64,000 bases of DNA, from NCBI RefSeq assembly GCF_016461955.1, contig NZ_JADMNM010000002.1:62001-126000 (forward strand). Reading direction: 5' to 3'. The notes below the pieces were generated by a model. The model did no database searches, was not told the DNA's origin, and worked only from the letters and a program-made list of their open reading frames with translations. The position numbers and the translations under genes are program-made. This document shows positions 34,679 to 44,212 of this stretch, piece after piece; within the stretch, counting starts at the first letter, position 1; the number at the start of each line of letters is the position of its first letter. The DNA is from Qipengyuania sp. YIM B01966. Its GTDB lineage: Bacteria > Pseudomonadota > Alphaproteobacteria > Sphingomonadales > Sphingomonadaceae.

Positions 34679-36892
34679 TCATGCTGCCACCTCGTCGCCC
34701 GCTTCGACCGGCTGTGTGGCGATGCGGAGCGTGACGACCGCGCCGCCTGTATCCGCATTGCCGAACAGCATTTCACCGCCGTGTTCCTCAACAATCTTGT
34801 TGACGATGGCTAGGCCGAGACCTGTCCCCTTCTCACGCGTCGTGACATATGGTTCGACGATACGTTCGGCGTCATGTGGCAGGCCGATGCCATTATCTGT
34901 GATCGTAACGCGGTAATAATCAGCGGATTCGCCCACCAGATCGACGCTAATTTGCCCGCGATATTCGGGCCCTGCCGTGCGCAGCCGAGCATCGACCGCC
35001 TCGGCTGCATTCTTGAGCAGATTGGTCATTGCCTGTCCTATCTGGTGGCGATCACAGGCAACCAGTTCGGGCGCGTTCTGCGCAGAAAATGCGTAGCGGA
35101 TTTCCGGGTGCGCAACCTCTTGCAGGAAGAGCGCCTGACGGACGAGGTCGACCACGTCTTCTTGCCGGAACACCGGCTTGGGCAGGCGGGCGAAGGACGA
35201 AAATTCATCGACCATCGTCCGCAACGCACCCACCTGCCGGACAATGGTGTCCGTCAGCTCGTCGAACAGATCGCCATCGGTTTCGATCTGCCGCCGATAA
35301 CGCCGCTTCAGCCGCTCGGTCGCGAGCTGGATCGGAGTGAGCGGATTCTTGATTTCGTGAGCGATTCGCCGCGCGACGTCGGACCACGCGGCCTGTCGCT
35401 GGTCGAGCAACTGGCGCGTTATATCCTCGAACGTGATCACCTGCCCTTCGGCGGCGTGCGCGATCCGCACCGCTAGCGTCAGCAATTCCCCCCCGCGATT
35501 GTAGCTGACAATGCCACCGTCCAGCCCGGCCTGGACTATCGCCTCCATTTGCGGGGCCAGTTCGGCGAGCGTCAGGTCGCCCGGTTCGACGTCTTCCCGG
35601 TCAAGCAGCAGCGCCTGTGCGGACGCGTTCATCAGTACAATCCGACCAGCGCTGTCGACCGACAATATGCCAGCGGTAATCGATTGCAGCACAGCTTCGA
35701 TGAAGGCCCGACGCTCTCCCAGCAGGTGATTGGCGCCAACCAGCGCATCGGTCTGTTTCTCAAGCTGTGCGGTCATGCGGTTGAACGCGCGGTTCAGCAT
35801 GCCGATCTCGTCCGAGCCTGTTCGCCCTTCGACACGGAGCGCGAAATTGCCTGCACCCACTTTTCGCGCGGCAACCACGAGATCGGTTAGCGGCTGCACC
35901 TGCATGTCGGCAAAACGCAAGGCGAACCATACTGCCAGGCCCACCAGCGCAAGGCTCACCACGAACAGCGCAAGGTTGAAGCGCAACTGAAGAGCGCGTG
36001 CGCGGCTGGTCAGCACCTCATACGCTCGAGTGATCGACTTCGCGCTTTCCCACTGGCTGAAAGACAGGCTTTCGGAATTGCGCGCATTGTAGAGATAGAT
36101 CCCGGCCTCGCGATCGATCGGGGCCAAGGCCTCGATCCGCGCATTGTCGGCCAGAACGACCACTGGTTCGCCTTGCTGAAGCTTGCCGAACGTCGCCGGC
36201 AGCAGCTGGATAGGGCGATCACCCGATGATAGGTTCAGGATCGCGGCCGTGCGGTAGGTACCATCCGGCTGAGCCTGGAGGATGGCGGATTCGTTCATTT
36301 CCCGCCCTTGCGCCTGGTACCGGTAGAAATCGGCAAAACCGCTGTCAGTGAGACTCCCGCGCTCGAAATAATAACGCAGGTCACCGGCCATAATGACCGT
36401 CTCGTTACCCACCTCGAGCTGGTTCTGGTTGTAATACCCCTGCGCAAGCTGGTTGGCATTGGCCATCAAACCGCGCGAATTGTCAGAGAACCAGAAATCC
36501 ACCCCGGATTGGAACAGCAGCGCTGCAAACGCCGCCACGAGCAGGGTCGGAACCGCTGCGACCAGGGAGAAGAAAAACACCAGCCTGACGTGGAGGCGCG
36601 CGGTGCTGCCCCCTGCCCTGCGCATCGCCAGACGCCGACCGATAAGCACAATCAGCGCCATCGCGGGGATCAAGGTCCCGATAAGCAGGCCTGCAACCTG
36701 CATCGACGGTAGCAATTGGCCATTCGGCGGCGCGCTCGTGAATGCCAGATAGGTGGTGACCACCATCCCCACCGTCGCCACGACGGCAACACCTTCCAGC
36801 CATGCGAACAGGTTCGCCCGGCGAGACATCACGGCAAATCTGCGCCGCCAATATGGCGCACGAACCGAGGGCTGGAGTGTGCCGGCGTTCAT
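34679..36892 (-). CDS. ntrY: Sensor histidine kinase NtrY
   Basis: Membrane sensor kinase of 737 residues. About four transmembrane helices in the first third (LEGVAVVATVGMVVTTYLAF, VAGLLIGTLIPAMALIVLIG, VFFFSLVAAVPTLLVAAFAA and a later LALFVVSLALVGLAVWFAL) frame a periplasmic region. HAMP, PAS (AGILSVDSAGRIVLMNASAQ), HisKA with the phospho-His in ARRIAHEIKNPLTPIQ and HATPase motifs (NLLKNAAEA, DNGIGLP, GTGLGLAIV) follow. It is 71 bases downstream of ntrC and next to ntrX. Confidence 0.95.
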   Translation of the reverse strand: MNAGTLQPSVRAPYWRRRFAVMSRRANLFAWLEGVAVVATVGMVVTTYLAFTSAPPNGQLLPSMQVAGLLIGTLIPAMALIVLIGRRLAMRRAGGSTARLHVRLVFFFSLVAAVPTLLVAAFAALLFQSGVDFWFSDNSRGLMANANQLAQGYYNQNQLEVGNETVIMAGDLRYYFERGSLTDSGFADFYRYQAQGREMNESAILQAQPDGTYRTAAILNLSSGDRPIQLLPATFGKLQQGEPVVVLADNARIEALAPIDREAGIYLYNARNSESLSFSQWESAKSITRAYEVLTSRARALQLRFNLALFVVSLALVGLAVWFALRFADMQVQPLTDLVVAARKVGAGNFALRVEGRTGSDEIGMLNRAFNRMTAQLEKQTDALVGANHLLGERRAFIEAVLQSITAGILSVDSAGRIVLMNASAQALLLDREDVEPGDLTLAELAPQMEAIVQAGLDGGIVSYNRGGELLTLAVRIAHAAEGQVITFEDITRQLLDQRQAAWSDVARRIAHEIKNPLTPIQLATERLKRRYRRQIETDGDLFDELTDTIVRQVGALRTMVDEFSSFARLPKPVFRQEDVVDLVRQALFLQEVAHPEIRYAFSAQNAPELVACDRHQIGQAMTNLLKNAAEAVDARLRTAGPEYRGQISVDLVGESADYYRVTITDNGIGLPHDAERIVEPYVTTREKGTGLGLAIVNKIVEEHGGEMLFGNADTGGAVVTLRIATQPVEAGDEVAA

Positions 36893-36963
36893 CGTTGCTC
36901 ATCCACAACGCTAGTGTTGCAGAAATGCAAGTGAATTACATCGTCAGAAACGTTTCCGTTCGA

Positions 36964-38355
36964 TCATCCACCATGCACTTCAATGGCCAGGTCGGCGATC
37001 CGTTTGCGCAAGGTGTTGCGGTTGATGCCGAGCAAAGCGGCAGCGCGCAGTTGATTACCGTTACATTGTTGCAGGGCAATCGCGATCAATGGGCGTTCCC
37101 ACGCGGCGCTCGCCCGCTGATACCAGCGGCCCGGCGTCGGCTTTTCAATCGCCAACCACTGCTCCACCCAAGCCATCAGATCGGCTGCGGGGGGCGTCTG
37201 CGGACGTGTGGCGCCCAAGGCAGAACGAACCTCGGCGGCATCGATCAGCGCGTCGCGCGACAGCGCTGCGAGACGGAAGATCACGTTACGCAATTCGCGG
37301 ACATTCCCGGGCCACTGATGTACGACCAGTGCCTCGAGCGCTTCGGCGGTGAGTTCGCATGACGGCAGTCCTTCCGCCGCTGCCTGCGCCAGAAAGTGCC
37401 CTGCCAGTTCGGGAATGTCGTCCAGCCTTTCGCGCAGCGGCGGCAGGGCGATGGGCAGCACGTTGAGGCGGTAATAGAGGTCTTCGCGAAAGGCGCCATT
37501 GGCCAGCAAGGGCGCAAGGTCGCGATTGGTCGCCGCGATGATCCGCGTATCGACGCGGATTTCCTCGCGCCCGCCAATCCGCCGAATCCGTCCCGATTGC
37601 AGCGCGCGCAATAGCCGCGTCTGCGCCTCGGCGGGCATATCGCCGATCTCGTCAAGGAAGAAGGTGCCGCCATCTGCCTGTTCGAACTTGCCCGCCAGCT
37701 GCGCCACGGCGCCGGTGAAGGCGCCTTTTTCGTGACCGAACAATTCGCTTTCGATGAGGTCGCGCGGGATCGCCGCGGCATTGACCGCAACGAATGGGCC
37801 GGCCCGCCGCGTGCCGAGTTGGTGGATTGCTTCGGCGACCAGTTCCTTGCCGGTGCCGGATTCGCCCAGAACCAGCACGCTCAAATCATTCTGCACCGCG
37901 CGGGCGATCAGGCGGTAGACGTCCTGCATCGGAGCACTGCGCCCAACCAGTGGCAATGCGGGTGCGGGTGCCGGGCCGAGGCCCGCCCCTTCTGCCCGGC
38001 GGGCCGCAGCCTCGCGTACCGCGCTCACCAGCGCATCGAGGTCGAACGGCTTGGGGAAATACTCGAACGCTTCGGCCCCCGCCGCGCGAACCGCGGTATC
38101 GAGAGTATTTTCGGCCGACAGGATGATGATCGGCAGGCGCGGATGCGCGGCGGCGACCGGGCCAAGGCTGGCGATGCCGTCGCCATCGGCCAGCTTCACA
38201 TCGGTCAGCATTACCACGAAGATGCCCTCGTTCAGCGCCGCGTCGCGCTGCGCGATTCCCGGCACGGCAGTCACGGAGAAGCCTTCCTGAGCCAGCGCAG
38301 CGGTAATCACCGTCGCCAGCGACACATCGTCTTCGACCAGCAAAACGGCGCTCAT
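36964..38355 (-). CDS. ntrC: Nitrogen regulator NtrC (NRI)
   Basis: Sigma-54-dependent activator of nitrogen assimilation genes. It has an N-terminal receiver domain (Asp52 in LTDVKLADGDG), a AAA+ domain with Walker A VLGESGTGKELVAEAIH, the intact sigma-54 loop GAFTGA (HEKGAFTGAVAQ) and Walker B FFLDEIGDMP, and a C-terminal Fis helix-turn-helix (NQLRAAALLGINRNTLRKRI). 463 residues. ATG overlaps the ntrB stop by one base. The contrast with NtrX, which lacks GAFTGA, marks which of the pair is the sigma-54 activator. Confidence 0.97.
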   Translation of the reverse strand: MSAVLLVEDDVSLATVITAALAQEGFSVTAVPGIAQRDAALNEGIFVVMLTDVKLADGDGIASLGPVAAAHPRLPIIILSAENTLDTAVRAAGAEAFEYFPKPFDLDALVSAVREAAARRAEGAGLGPAPAPALPLVGRSAPMQDVYRLIARAVQNDLSVLVLGESGTGKELVAEAIHQLGTRRAGPFVAVNAAAIPRDLIESELFGHEKGAFTGAVAQLAGKFEQADGGTFFLDEIGDMPAEAQTRLLRALQSGRIRRIGGREEIRVDTRIIAATNRDLAPLLANGAFREDLYYRLNVLPIALPPLRERLDDIPELAGHFLAQAAAEGLPSCELTAEALEALVVHQWPGNVRELRNVIFRLAALSRDALIDAAEVRSALGATRPQTPPAADLMAWVEQWLAIEKPTPGRWYQRASAAWERPLIAIALQQCNGNQLRAAALLGINRNTLRKRIADLAIEVHGG

Positions 38356-39395
38356 CAGGTCTCCATCGGCAAAAGAATGCGGAACAGGGTAAGACCGCGG
38401 GCGGTATCGCGCTGGCAGGTGAGATGCCCGCCCATATCTTGCACCAGCTTGCGCGCGAGCGGCAGGCCGAGACCCTGCCCTTGTGGTTTGCCGGTGACGA
38501 ACGGCTCAAAAATCCGCTCGGCCAGATCATCGGGAAAGCCGGGCCCGTTATCGGCAATCGTCACCTCGACGGGCAGGCGGCGCATCCCGTCGGGCAGCGA
38601 ATGGCTGAATGCCGCGCCGGCGCTGATTCCGGTGCGTATCACGACCTCCGGTGCCGGCTCGTGCGCGGCCGCCTCGCAGGCATTGGCGATGAGGTTGATC
38701 AGCACCTGCTCCAGCGCGGCGCGATTGCCCGCCACATCGGGCAGTGAGGGATCGAACCGCTCGCGAAACTGCACCCCCTGCGCCACATCCCCAACCCGGA
38801 TGGCAGCCAGCGCATTGCGGATCGCGGCATGGAGGTTGAACGGCGCGATGTCGGCCCGTTGCCGCGTGCCGAGCCGCTGCATCCGGTCGAGGAGTTCGGC
38901 AATCCGGTCGACTTCGCGGGTGATCAGGCTGGTGAGTTCCGACTGTTCGCCGGGCACCGCCCGCGCCAACAACTGCGCCGCGCCCCGGATGGCGGCGAGC
39001 GGGTTCTTGACCTCATGTGCAAGGATCGACGGCATGGTGGAAGGCGTGTCCGAGACCGGCGGCGCCATGTCGGAGACCGGCATCAGCGTCAGCACGCGCC
39101 ACCCGTCGTCAAGATCCGCCACGGTGACGTCGCACAGCCGCGTCACTCCGGCGACGATCACGCCCACGCCTCGGGCGCTCAGCGGCCCGTTTGCGCGCCT
39201 CAGGTGCTCGATCAGTGTGTCGTCGGAAATCACCGCGTGAGCGGCCAGCGGCGTTCCGAGCAAGCGCGCCTCCGAGCGACCGAGCAACTCCTCGGCCGCC
39301 GGGTTCAGCCCGGCAATCGTCCCTTGATGATCGAGCAGCACCACCGCAATCCCGAGGCCGGCCAGCCGTGCTTTGGCGTCGGGCGCAGAGGTCAT
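38355..39395 (-). CDS. ntrB: Nitrogen sensor kinase NtrB (NRII)
   Basis: Soluble histidine kinase/phosphatase controlling NtrC. No membrane segment is present. The 346-residue protein has a PAS domain ([20 protein letters not shown]), HisKA with the phospho-His in [20 protein letters not shown], and the HATPase motifs [16 protein letters not shown] and [13 protein letters not shown]. The frame is open upstream, but ATG at 39395 overlaps the dusB stop as ATGA and fits the family start. Linked to dusB and ntrC by overlaps. Confidence 0.95.
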   Translation of the reverse strand: MTSAPDAKARLAGLGIAVVLLDHQGTIAGLNPAAEELLGRSEARLLGTPLAAHAVISDDTLIEHLRRANGPLSARGVGVIVAGVTRLCDVTVADLDDGWRVLTLMPVSDMAPPVSDTPSTMPSILAHEVKNPLAAIRGAAQLLARAVPGEQSELTSLITREVDRIAELLDRMQRLGTRQRADIAPFNLHAAIRNALAAIRVGDVAQGVQFRERFDPSLPDVAGNRAALEQVLINLIANACEAAAHEPAPEVVIRTGISAGAAFSHSLPDGMRRLPVEVTIADNGPGFPDDLAERIFEPFVTGKPQGQGLGLPLARKLVQDMGGHLTCQRDTARGLTLFRILLPMET

Positions 39396-40402
39396 GCGGC
39401 GCGGCGTTGCAGGAACGGTGCGTAAAAGCGTTCGACCTCGCCCAGCACCTGCGCCGGATCGTCGATGAAATTGACGTGGTTGCGGAACTCGGCCGAGCCG
39501 GGCAGCCCCTTGGTGTACCACCCCAGATGCTTGCGCGCGAGCTTGACGCCAGTGACCGCGCCATAATGGTCAAGCATCGCGCGGTAATGTTCACCGATCA
39601 GTGCATATTGCTCATCGACCGAAGGCGCAGGGCGCTCTTCCCCGGTGCGCCACCAGTGCATCACCTGGCCCAGCAGCCAGGGCTTGCCATAGGCGCCCCG
39701 CCCGATCATCACCCCGTCCGCGCCCGACTGCTCGAGCGCGGCAGCGGCATCGGCGATCCCGCAAATGTCGCCATTGGCAATGACCGGGATATTCACCCTG
39801 TCCTTGACCGCGCGGATGAACCGCCAGTCGGCCGAACCCTTGTACATCTGGCAGCGGGTGCGGCCGTGGACGGTGATGAGCTGCGCGCCGAGATCTTCGG
39901 CAATATGCGCCAGTTCGGGCGCGTTGAGCGAATGGTGGTCCCAGCCCATCCGCATCTTCACCGTGACCGGAACTGAGACTGCCTTAACCGTCGCGTCGAT
40001 CAGCCGCGCGGCCAGCGGCAGATCGCGCATAAGGGCGCTGCCGGCATCGCCATTGACCACTTTCTTGACCGGGCAGCCCATATTGATGTCGATGATCGCT
40101 GCCCCGCGATCTTCGTTGAGCTTGGCCGCCTCGGCCATTTCGTCGGGCGAGCAACCGGCCAATTGCAGCGAGACCGGTTCCTCGACCGGGTCCCACGCCG
40201 CCTTCTGCAGGCTCTGCCGGGTTTCCCGGATCATCGCCGGGCTGGCGATCATCTCGGTCACGTTGAGCCCCGAGCCGTAGCGCCGCACCAGCGTGCGGAA
40301 CGGCATATCGGTGACGCCAGTCATCGGCGCCAAAATCACCGGACAGGCGATGGCGACTGGGCCGATACGGATCGGCATGAGAGGGGGCGGCGTCGGGGTC
40401 AC
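39392..40402 (-). CDS. dusB: tRNA-dihydrouridine synthase B
   Basis: FMN enzyme that reduces uridine to dihydrouridine in the tRNA D loop. Family features are [29 protein letters not shown] with the catalytic cysteine, [21 protein letters not shown] and VIANGDI. GTG at 40402 gives 336 residues; ATG at 40378 ([14 protein letters not shown]) is the alternative, and the conserved part begins there. dusB-ntrB is the classic arrangement in alphaproteobacteria. It is first in a minus-strand operon reaching to hflX and is divergent from ispDF. Confidence 0.95.
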   Translation of the reverse strand: MTPTPPPLMPIRIGPVAIACPVILAPMTGVTDMPFRTLVRRYGSGLNVTEMIASPAMIRETRQSLQKAAWDPVEEPVSLQLAGCSPDEMAEAAKLNEDRGAAIIDINMGCPVKKVVNGDAGSALMRDLPLAARLIDATVKAVSVPVTVKMRMGWDHHSLNAPELAHIAEDLGAQLITVHGRTRCQMYKGSADWRFIRAVKDRVNIPVIANGDICGIADAAAALEQSGADGVMIGRGAYGKPWLLGQVMHWWRTGEERPAPSVDEQYALIGEHYRAMLDHYGAVTGVKLARKHLGWYTKGLPGSAEFRNHVNFIDDPAQVLGEVERFYAPFLQRRAA

Positions 40403-40474
40403 AATGAATGCCTAATATTTGGGCAGCCGCATAGTGCATTGCAGCATGAGCAGCAAGCGGTTAGCGGGCGAGGC

Positions 40475-41629
40475 ATGGCCACGTCGCCCTTTCCTCCCCC
40501 CTTCGCGGCGATCGTGGTAGCGGCAGGGCGCGGGCTGCGCGCGGGCCAGCCGATCCCCAAGCAATTCGCGTTATGGCGCCGGAAGCCTGTTCTGCGCCAC
40601 TCGGTCGAGGCGCTGCGGACGGCCGGCGCCATGCCGCTGGTAGTTATCATCCCTGCGGGCGGCGACACACTTGCTGCCGCCGCTCTAGAAGGCGTGGCCG
40701 ATGTCACGCTTGTGACCGGCGGGGACACGCGGCAGCTATCGGTCCGCGCCGGGCTCGAGGCGCTGGCAGCTGATCCGCCGGAGCGGGTGCTTATCCACGA
40801 TGCTGCCCGGCCGCTGATCCCGCACGAAATCATCACCCGCCTGCTGGAGGCTCTGGAGGGGTCTTGTGGGGCAATTCCTACTTTGCCGGTGGTCGACAGC
40901 CTGGTGGTGGCCCAAGGCGCTGTACGGGCCGGAAAAGCCGATCGGGAGGCATTGCGCCGGGTGCAGACCCCGCAGGCGTTCCGTTACACTGAAATCCTCG
41001 CGGCGCACCGCGCATGGACAGGGCCCCCCGACGCGGGTGACGATGCCGAAGTGCTGGGCGCGTGGGGCGGCGAAGTCGTTTTGATCGAAGGAAGCGAAAC
41101 CTTGAAGAAGCTGACGCTGCCCGAGGACTTTACCTCCCCGCCCCTGCCGGTGCGCTGCGGCACCGGCTATGACGTCCACCGTCTGGTCGAGGGTGAGGAA
41201 TTGTGGCTGGGCGGCATCCGTATCGCGCATGACAAGGGCTTGTCCGGCCATAGCGACGCCGATGTGGCGCTGCACGCGGTGGTCGACGCACTGCTGGGTG
41301 CCATCGGCGACGGCGATATCGGCAGCCATTTCCCGCCATCCGATCCGCAATGGAAAGGCGCGCCGAGCAGCGCGTTTGTGCGCCACGCGGCCGAACGCAT
41401 CGCGGCAGCCGGTTACCGGCTCGGCAATCTCGATCTGACGATCATCTGCGAAGCCCCCAGGATCGGCCCCCACCGCGATGCCATGCGCGCGGCAATCGCC
41501 GGTCTGCTCGGCGTTGACATCGCACAGATCTCGGTCAAGGCCACGACAACCGAGCAGCTCGGATTTACCGGCCGCGGCGAAGGCATTGCTGCGCAGGCCA
41601 TCGTCACCTTAATGGCGAACGAATCATGA
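40475..41629 (+). CDS. ispDF: Bifunctional IspD/IspF (MEP pathway)
   Basis: Fusion of 2-C-methyl-D-erythritol 4-phosphate cytidylyltransferase and 2,4-cyclodiphosphate synthase, both in isoprenoid synthesis. Residues 1-220 are IspD (AAIVVAAGRGLRAGQPIPKQF, LIHDAARPLIP, VQTPQAFRY); residues from about 225 are IspF (GTGYDVHRL, LSGHSDADVALHAVVDALLGAIGDGDIG, KATTTEQLGFTGRGEGIAAQA). The fused form is common in alphaproteobacteria. Start is ATG at 40475, giving 384 residues. Only 72 bases separate it from divergent dusB. Its stop overlaps the cinA start as ATGA. Confidence 0.96.
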   Translation: MATSPFPPPFAAIVVAAGRGLRAGQPIPKQFALWRRKPVLRHSVEALRTAGAMPLVVIIPAGGDTLAAAALEGVADVTLVTGGDTRQLSVRAGLEALAADPPERVLIHDAARPLIPHEIITRLLEALEGSCGAIPTLPVVDSLVVAQGAVRAGKADREALRRVQTPQAFRYTEILAAHRAWTGPPDAGDDAEVLGAWGGEVVLIEGSETLKKLTLPEDFTSPPLPVRCGTGYDVHRLVEGEELWLGGIRIAHDKGLSGHSDADVALHAVVDALLGAIGDGDIGSHFPPSDPQWKGAPSSAFVRHAAERIAAAGYRLGNLDLTIICEAPRIGPHRDAMRAAIAGLLGVDIAQISVKATTTEQLGFTGRGEGIAAQAIVTLMANES

Positions 41630-42135
41630 GCTCAGACACCCTCTTGTCCGACGATGTGGTGGCCCTCGCCCGCCGGGTCATCGAAGAAAATCAGGCGTCA
41701 GGGCGCCGCATTGCGCTCGCCGAAAGCTGCACCGGCGGGCTGGTTGCCGCTGCGCTAACCGAAGTGGCGGGCTCGTCGGCGGTATTCGACCGCGGCTATG
41801 TCACGTACAGCAACGCGGCCAAGATGCGCGATTTGGCAGTATCGAGCGAGATCATCGAGACCTTCGGCGCTGTATCGATCGCGTGCGCCTGGGCGATGGC
41901 ACAGGGTGCGCTGGTCAATAGCGGCGCCGATGTCGCCGTCGCAATCAGCGGGGTGGCCGGCCCTGACGGCGGGACCGATCTCAAGCCGGTGGGGACGGTT
42001 GTCTGCGCCCGCGCGATCCGCGGGGGCGACGAAGCGCATGACCGTTACGGCGAACTGCGTAATTTCGTCCCCGCAGGGCGCAGCGAAATCCGCCATCAGG
42101 CCGCGCTTTGGGCGCTCGAACTGCTGCTGCCGTAA
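41626..42135 (+). CDS. CinA C-terminal domain protein, NMN amidohydrolase
   Basis: Stand-alone CinA C-terminal domain (PncC-like) of 169 residues, predicted to deamidate nicotinamide mononucleotide in the pyridine nucleotide salvage cycle. Motifs: IALAESCTGGLVAAALTEV with the catalytic Ser, GYVTYSNAAKMRDLAV and AVAISGVAGPDGGTDLKPVG. It is coupled to ispDF by an ATGA overlap, and its last 40 bases overlap the 3' end of the RatA-like gene on the other strand. Confidence 0.92.
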   Translation: MSSDTLLSDDVVALARRVIEENQASGRRIALAESCTGGLVAAALTEVAGSSAVFDRGYVTYSNAAKMRDLAVSSEIIETFGAVSIACAWAMAQGALVNSGADVAVAISGVAGPDGGTDLKPVGTVVCARAIRGGDEAHDRYGELRNFVPAGRSEIRHQAALWALELLLP

Positions 42136-42554
42136 AGCGCGTCGGCACGTTCCTCGAACGCCGCCATCATCCGCCGGAACGCGCGGTCGAAGTACTGGCC
42201 GGCCAATGCTTCGAAAACGCGGCTCTTGAACGTAAATTCGACGCAGAAATCGATCCGGCACCCCTCCCCTTCAGGGTGGAATACCCAACTATTGTCGAGA
42301 TCGCGCAGCGGCCCGTCGACATAATGCACGTCGATCCGCCGGGGCCGTTCCTTGGTCACGCGCGAGGTGAACTTCTCGCGGATCGCCTTGAAGCCGACGA
42401 GCATGTCGGCCATCATTTCCGTATCGCTGTCCGCGCGTACGCGCGTGGCGACCACCCACGGCAGGAATTCGGGATAGCGCGCCACATCGGCGACCAGATC
42501 GAACATCTGCTCGCACGAATATGGCAGGGTGCGCGTCTCTCTGATGCCCGGCAT
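42096..42554 (-). CDS. RatA / COQ10-like SRPBCC family protein
   Basis: START-like (polyketide cyclase) fold of 152 residues. Homologues are annotated as ubiquinone-binding COQ10 or as the ribosome-association toxin RatA; the coenzyme Q-binding role is the better supported one in alphaproteobacteria. Features: RTLPYSCEQMFDLVADVARY and YPEFLPWVVATRV near the N-terminus, then WVFHPEGEGCRIDFCVEFTF and the C-terminal amphipathic helix. No RatB partner is adjacent. Its ATG overlaps the lipA stop by one base, so it is co-translated with lipA. Confidence 0.88.
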   Translation of the reverse strand: MPGIRETRTLPYSCEQMFDLVADVARYPEFLPWVVATRVRADSDTEMMADMLVGFKAIREKFTSRVTKERPRRIDVHYVDGPLRDLDNSWVFHPEGEGCRIDFCVEFTFKSRVFEALAGQYFDRAFRRMMAAFEERADALYGSSSSSAQSAA

Positions 42555-43483
42555 CAGGCGGTTTTCGCCAGCTTGGCCGCCCGCGCCGCCCTCATCTCGG
42601 CAAAATCCTCGCCAGCGTGATAGCTTGAGCGGGTCAGCGGGCTGGCCGCCACCTGCAGGAACCCCTTCGCACGGGCGATCGCGCCATATGCGTCGAAGGC
42701 TGCGGGCGTGACGAAATCTTCAACCTTCGCATGGCGCGGGGTCGGCTGGAGATATTGCCCCATAGTGATGAAATCGACGCCAGCGCAGCGCATATCGTCC
42801 ATCACCTGATGCACCTCAAGCCGCTGCTCGCCAAGGCCGAGCATGATGCCCGACTTGGTGAAGATCAGCGGATTGTGCGCCTTGACCTCCTCCAGCAGCC
42901 GCAGCGAGGCATAATAGCGCGCGCCCGGCCGGATGGTCGGGTAGAGGCGGGGCACGGTTTCCAGATTGTGATTGTACACGTCCGGCCCGGCGGCGCAGAT
43001 CGCCTCGACCGCGGCACGCATCTTTCCGCGAAAGTCAGGGGTCAGAATTTCGATCGTGGTGTTCGGCGTTTCGCGGCGGAGCGCCTCGATCACCTTGACG
43101 AACTGTCCCGCCCCGCCATCGGGCAGATCGTCGCGATCTACACTGGTGATGACGATATGTTCCAGCCCCATCCGCGCCGCAGCCAGGGCGGTGTGTTCAG
43201 GCTCGAGCGGATCGACCGCGCGCGGCATCCCGGTCTTGACGTTGCAGAAGGCGCAAGCCCGCGTACAGACATCGCCCAGAATCATCACGGTGGCGTGTTT
43301 CCTGGTCCAGCACTCGCCGATATTGGGGCACGCGGCTTCCTCGCATACCGTATTGAGCGACAATTCGCGCATCATCTGGCGCGTTTCGTGGTAACCCTTG
43401 CTGACCGGAGCCTTGACCCTGATCCAGTCGGGCTTGCGTTGGCGCTGTTCGCGCGGTTGCGGGAGACGGGAAAGGTCGTTCAT
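42554..43483 (-). CDS. lipA: Lipoyl synthase
   Basis: Radical SAM enzyme inserting two sulfurs into protein-bound octanoyl groups to make lipoate. Both clusters are visible: the auxiliary cluster motif [12 protein letters not shown] (Cx4Cx5C) and the radical SAM motif CTRACAFC (Cx3Cx2C). The C-terminal RSSYHAG holds the conserved serine that ligates the auxiliary cluster. 309 residues. Its products are needed by the E2 and E1-beta lipoyl domains encoded elsewhere in this window. It is first of the lipA-ratA pair and divergent from carbonic anhydrase. Confidence 0.97.
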   Translation of the reverse strand: MNDLSRLPQPREQRQRKPDWIRVKAPVSKGYHETRQMMRELSLNTVCEEAACPNIGECWTRKHATVMILGDVCTRACAFCNVKTGMPRAVDPLEPEHTALAAARMGLEHIVITSVDRDDLPDGGAGQFVKVIEALRRETPNTTIEILTPDFRGKMRAAVEAICAAGPDVYNHNLETVPRLYPTIRPGARYYASLRLLEEVKAHNPLIFTKSGIMLGLGEQRLEVHQVMDDMRCAGVDFITMGQYLQPTPRHAKVEDFVTPAAFDAYGAIARAKGFLQVAASPLTRSSYHAGEDFAEMRAARAAKLAKTA

Positions 43484-43541
43484 GCGCGCTCATCTAGGCG
43501 CGGGTCTTGTCAGTGGCAATGCCGCAGGGCAAGAGCCTGCC

Positions 43542-44189
43542 ATGCCCAGCGAACCGACCGATCTCGCCAGCCTGATAGAAGGCTATCGCCGCTTTCGGGA
43601 TACCGGATGGAGCCAGCGCCTCGAGCGCTGGGCCCAGCTACGCGATGGCCAGACCCCCCAAACCATGATCATCGGCTGCTCCGACAGCCGGGTGGATCCT
43701 TCGCAGATTTTCGATGTCGATCCGGGCGAGATTTTCGTGGTGCGCAATGTTGCGGCGATGGTGCCGCCCTTTGAGACGACTCCGGGACATCACGGCGTGT
43801 CGGCTGCGCTCGAATTCGCAGTTGAATTCCTGCTGGTCAGGCAGATCGTAGTGCTCGGACACGGCATGTGCGGCGGCTGCCAGGCCGCGCTTACGCAGTC
43901 GATGCGCGGGACCGATCCTGGCAAAGGCGGTTTTATAGCCGACTGGATCGACCTGCTCGACGACGCGCGCGACGCGGTCGTTGCACGGTATGGGACTGAT
44001 GGCCCCGACGCGCAACGAGCGATGGAACTTGCCGGGGTGCGAGTAAGCCTCAACAATCTCAGAACCTTCCCGAACATTGCCGCGCGTGAGCAGGCGGGCA
44101 CATTGCGGCTCTACGGCGCATTTTTTGCCATTTCGGACGGTATCCTTCATCTGCTGGACGAGCAGGCGGGCGAATTTCTTCCGGCCTGA
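43542..44189 (+). CDS. Beta-class carbonic anhydrase
   Basis: Zinc enzyme interconverting CO2 and bicarbonate. The zinc ligands and the Asp-Arg dyad appear in IIGCSDSRVDP (Cys, Asp, Arg) and VLGHGMCGGCQA (His, Cys). The start chosen, ATG at 43542 (MPSEPTDLASLIEGYRRFR), fits the family; an ATG at 43482 is also in frame. 215 residues. No sulfate-transporter or other partner is adjacent. The NYN gene follows after 23 bases. Confidence 0.93.
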   Translation: MPSEPTDLASLIEGYRRFRDTGWSQRLERWAQLRDGQTPQTMIIGCSDSRVDPSQIFDVDPGEIFVVRNVAAMVPPFETTPGHHGVSAALEFAVEFLLVRQIVVLGHGMCGGCQAALTQSMRGTDPGKGGFIADWIDLLDDARDAVVARYGTDGPDAQRAMELAGVRVSLNNLRTFPNIAAREQAGTLRLYGAFFAISDGILHLLDEQAGEFLPA

Positions 44190-44212
44190 CGAAAGCGCCA
44201 TCAGGGAATGCC

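Noticed and set aside
42096-42554. RatA-like gene as half of a toxin-antitoxin pair
   Set aside because: No RatB partner is adjacent, and the gene is coupled to lipA; the ubiquinone-binding COQ10-like role is more likely.
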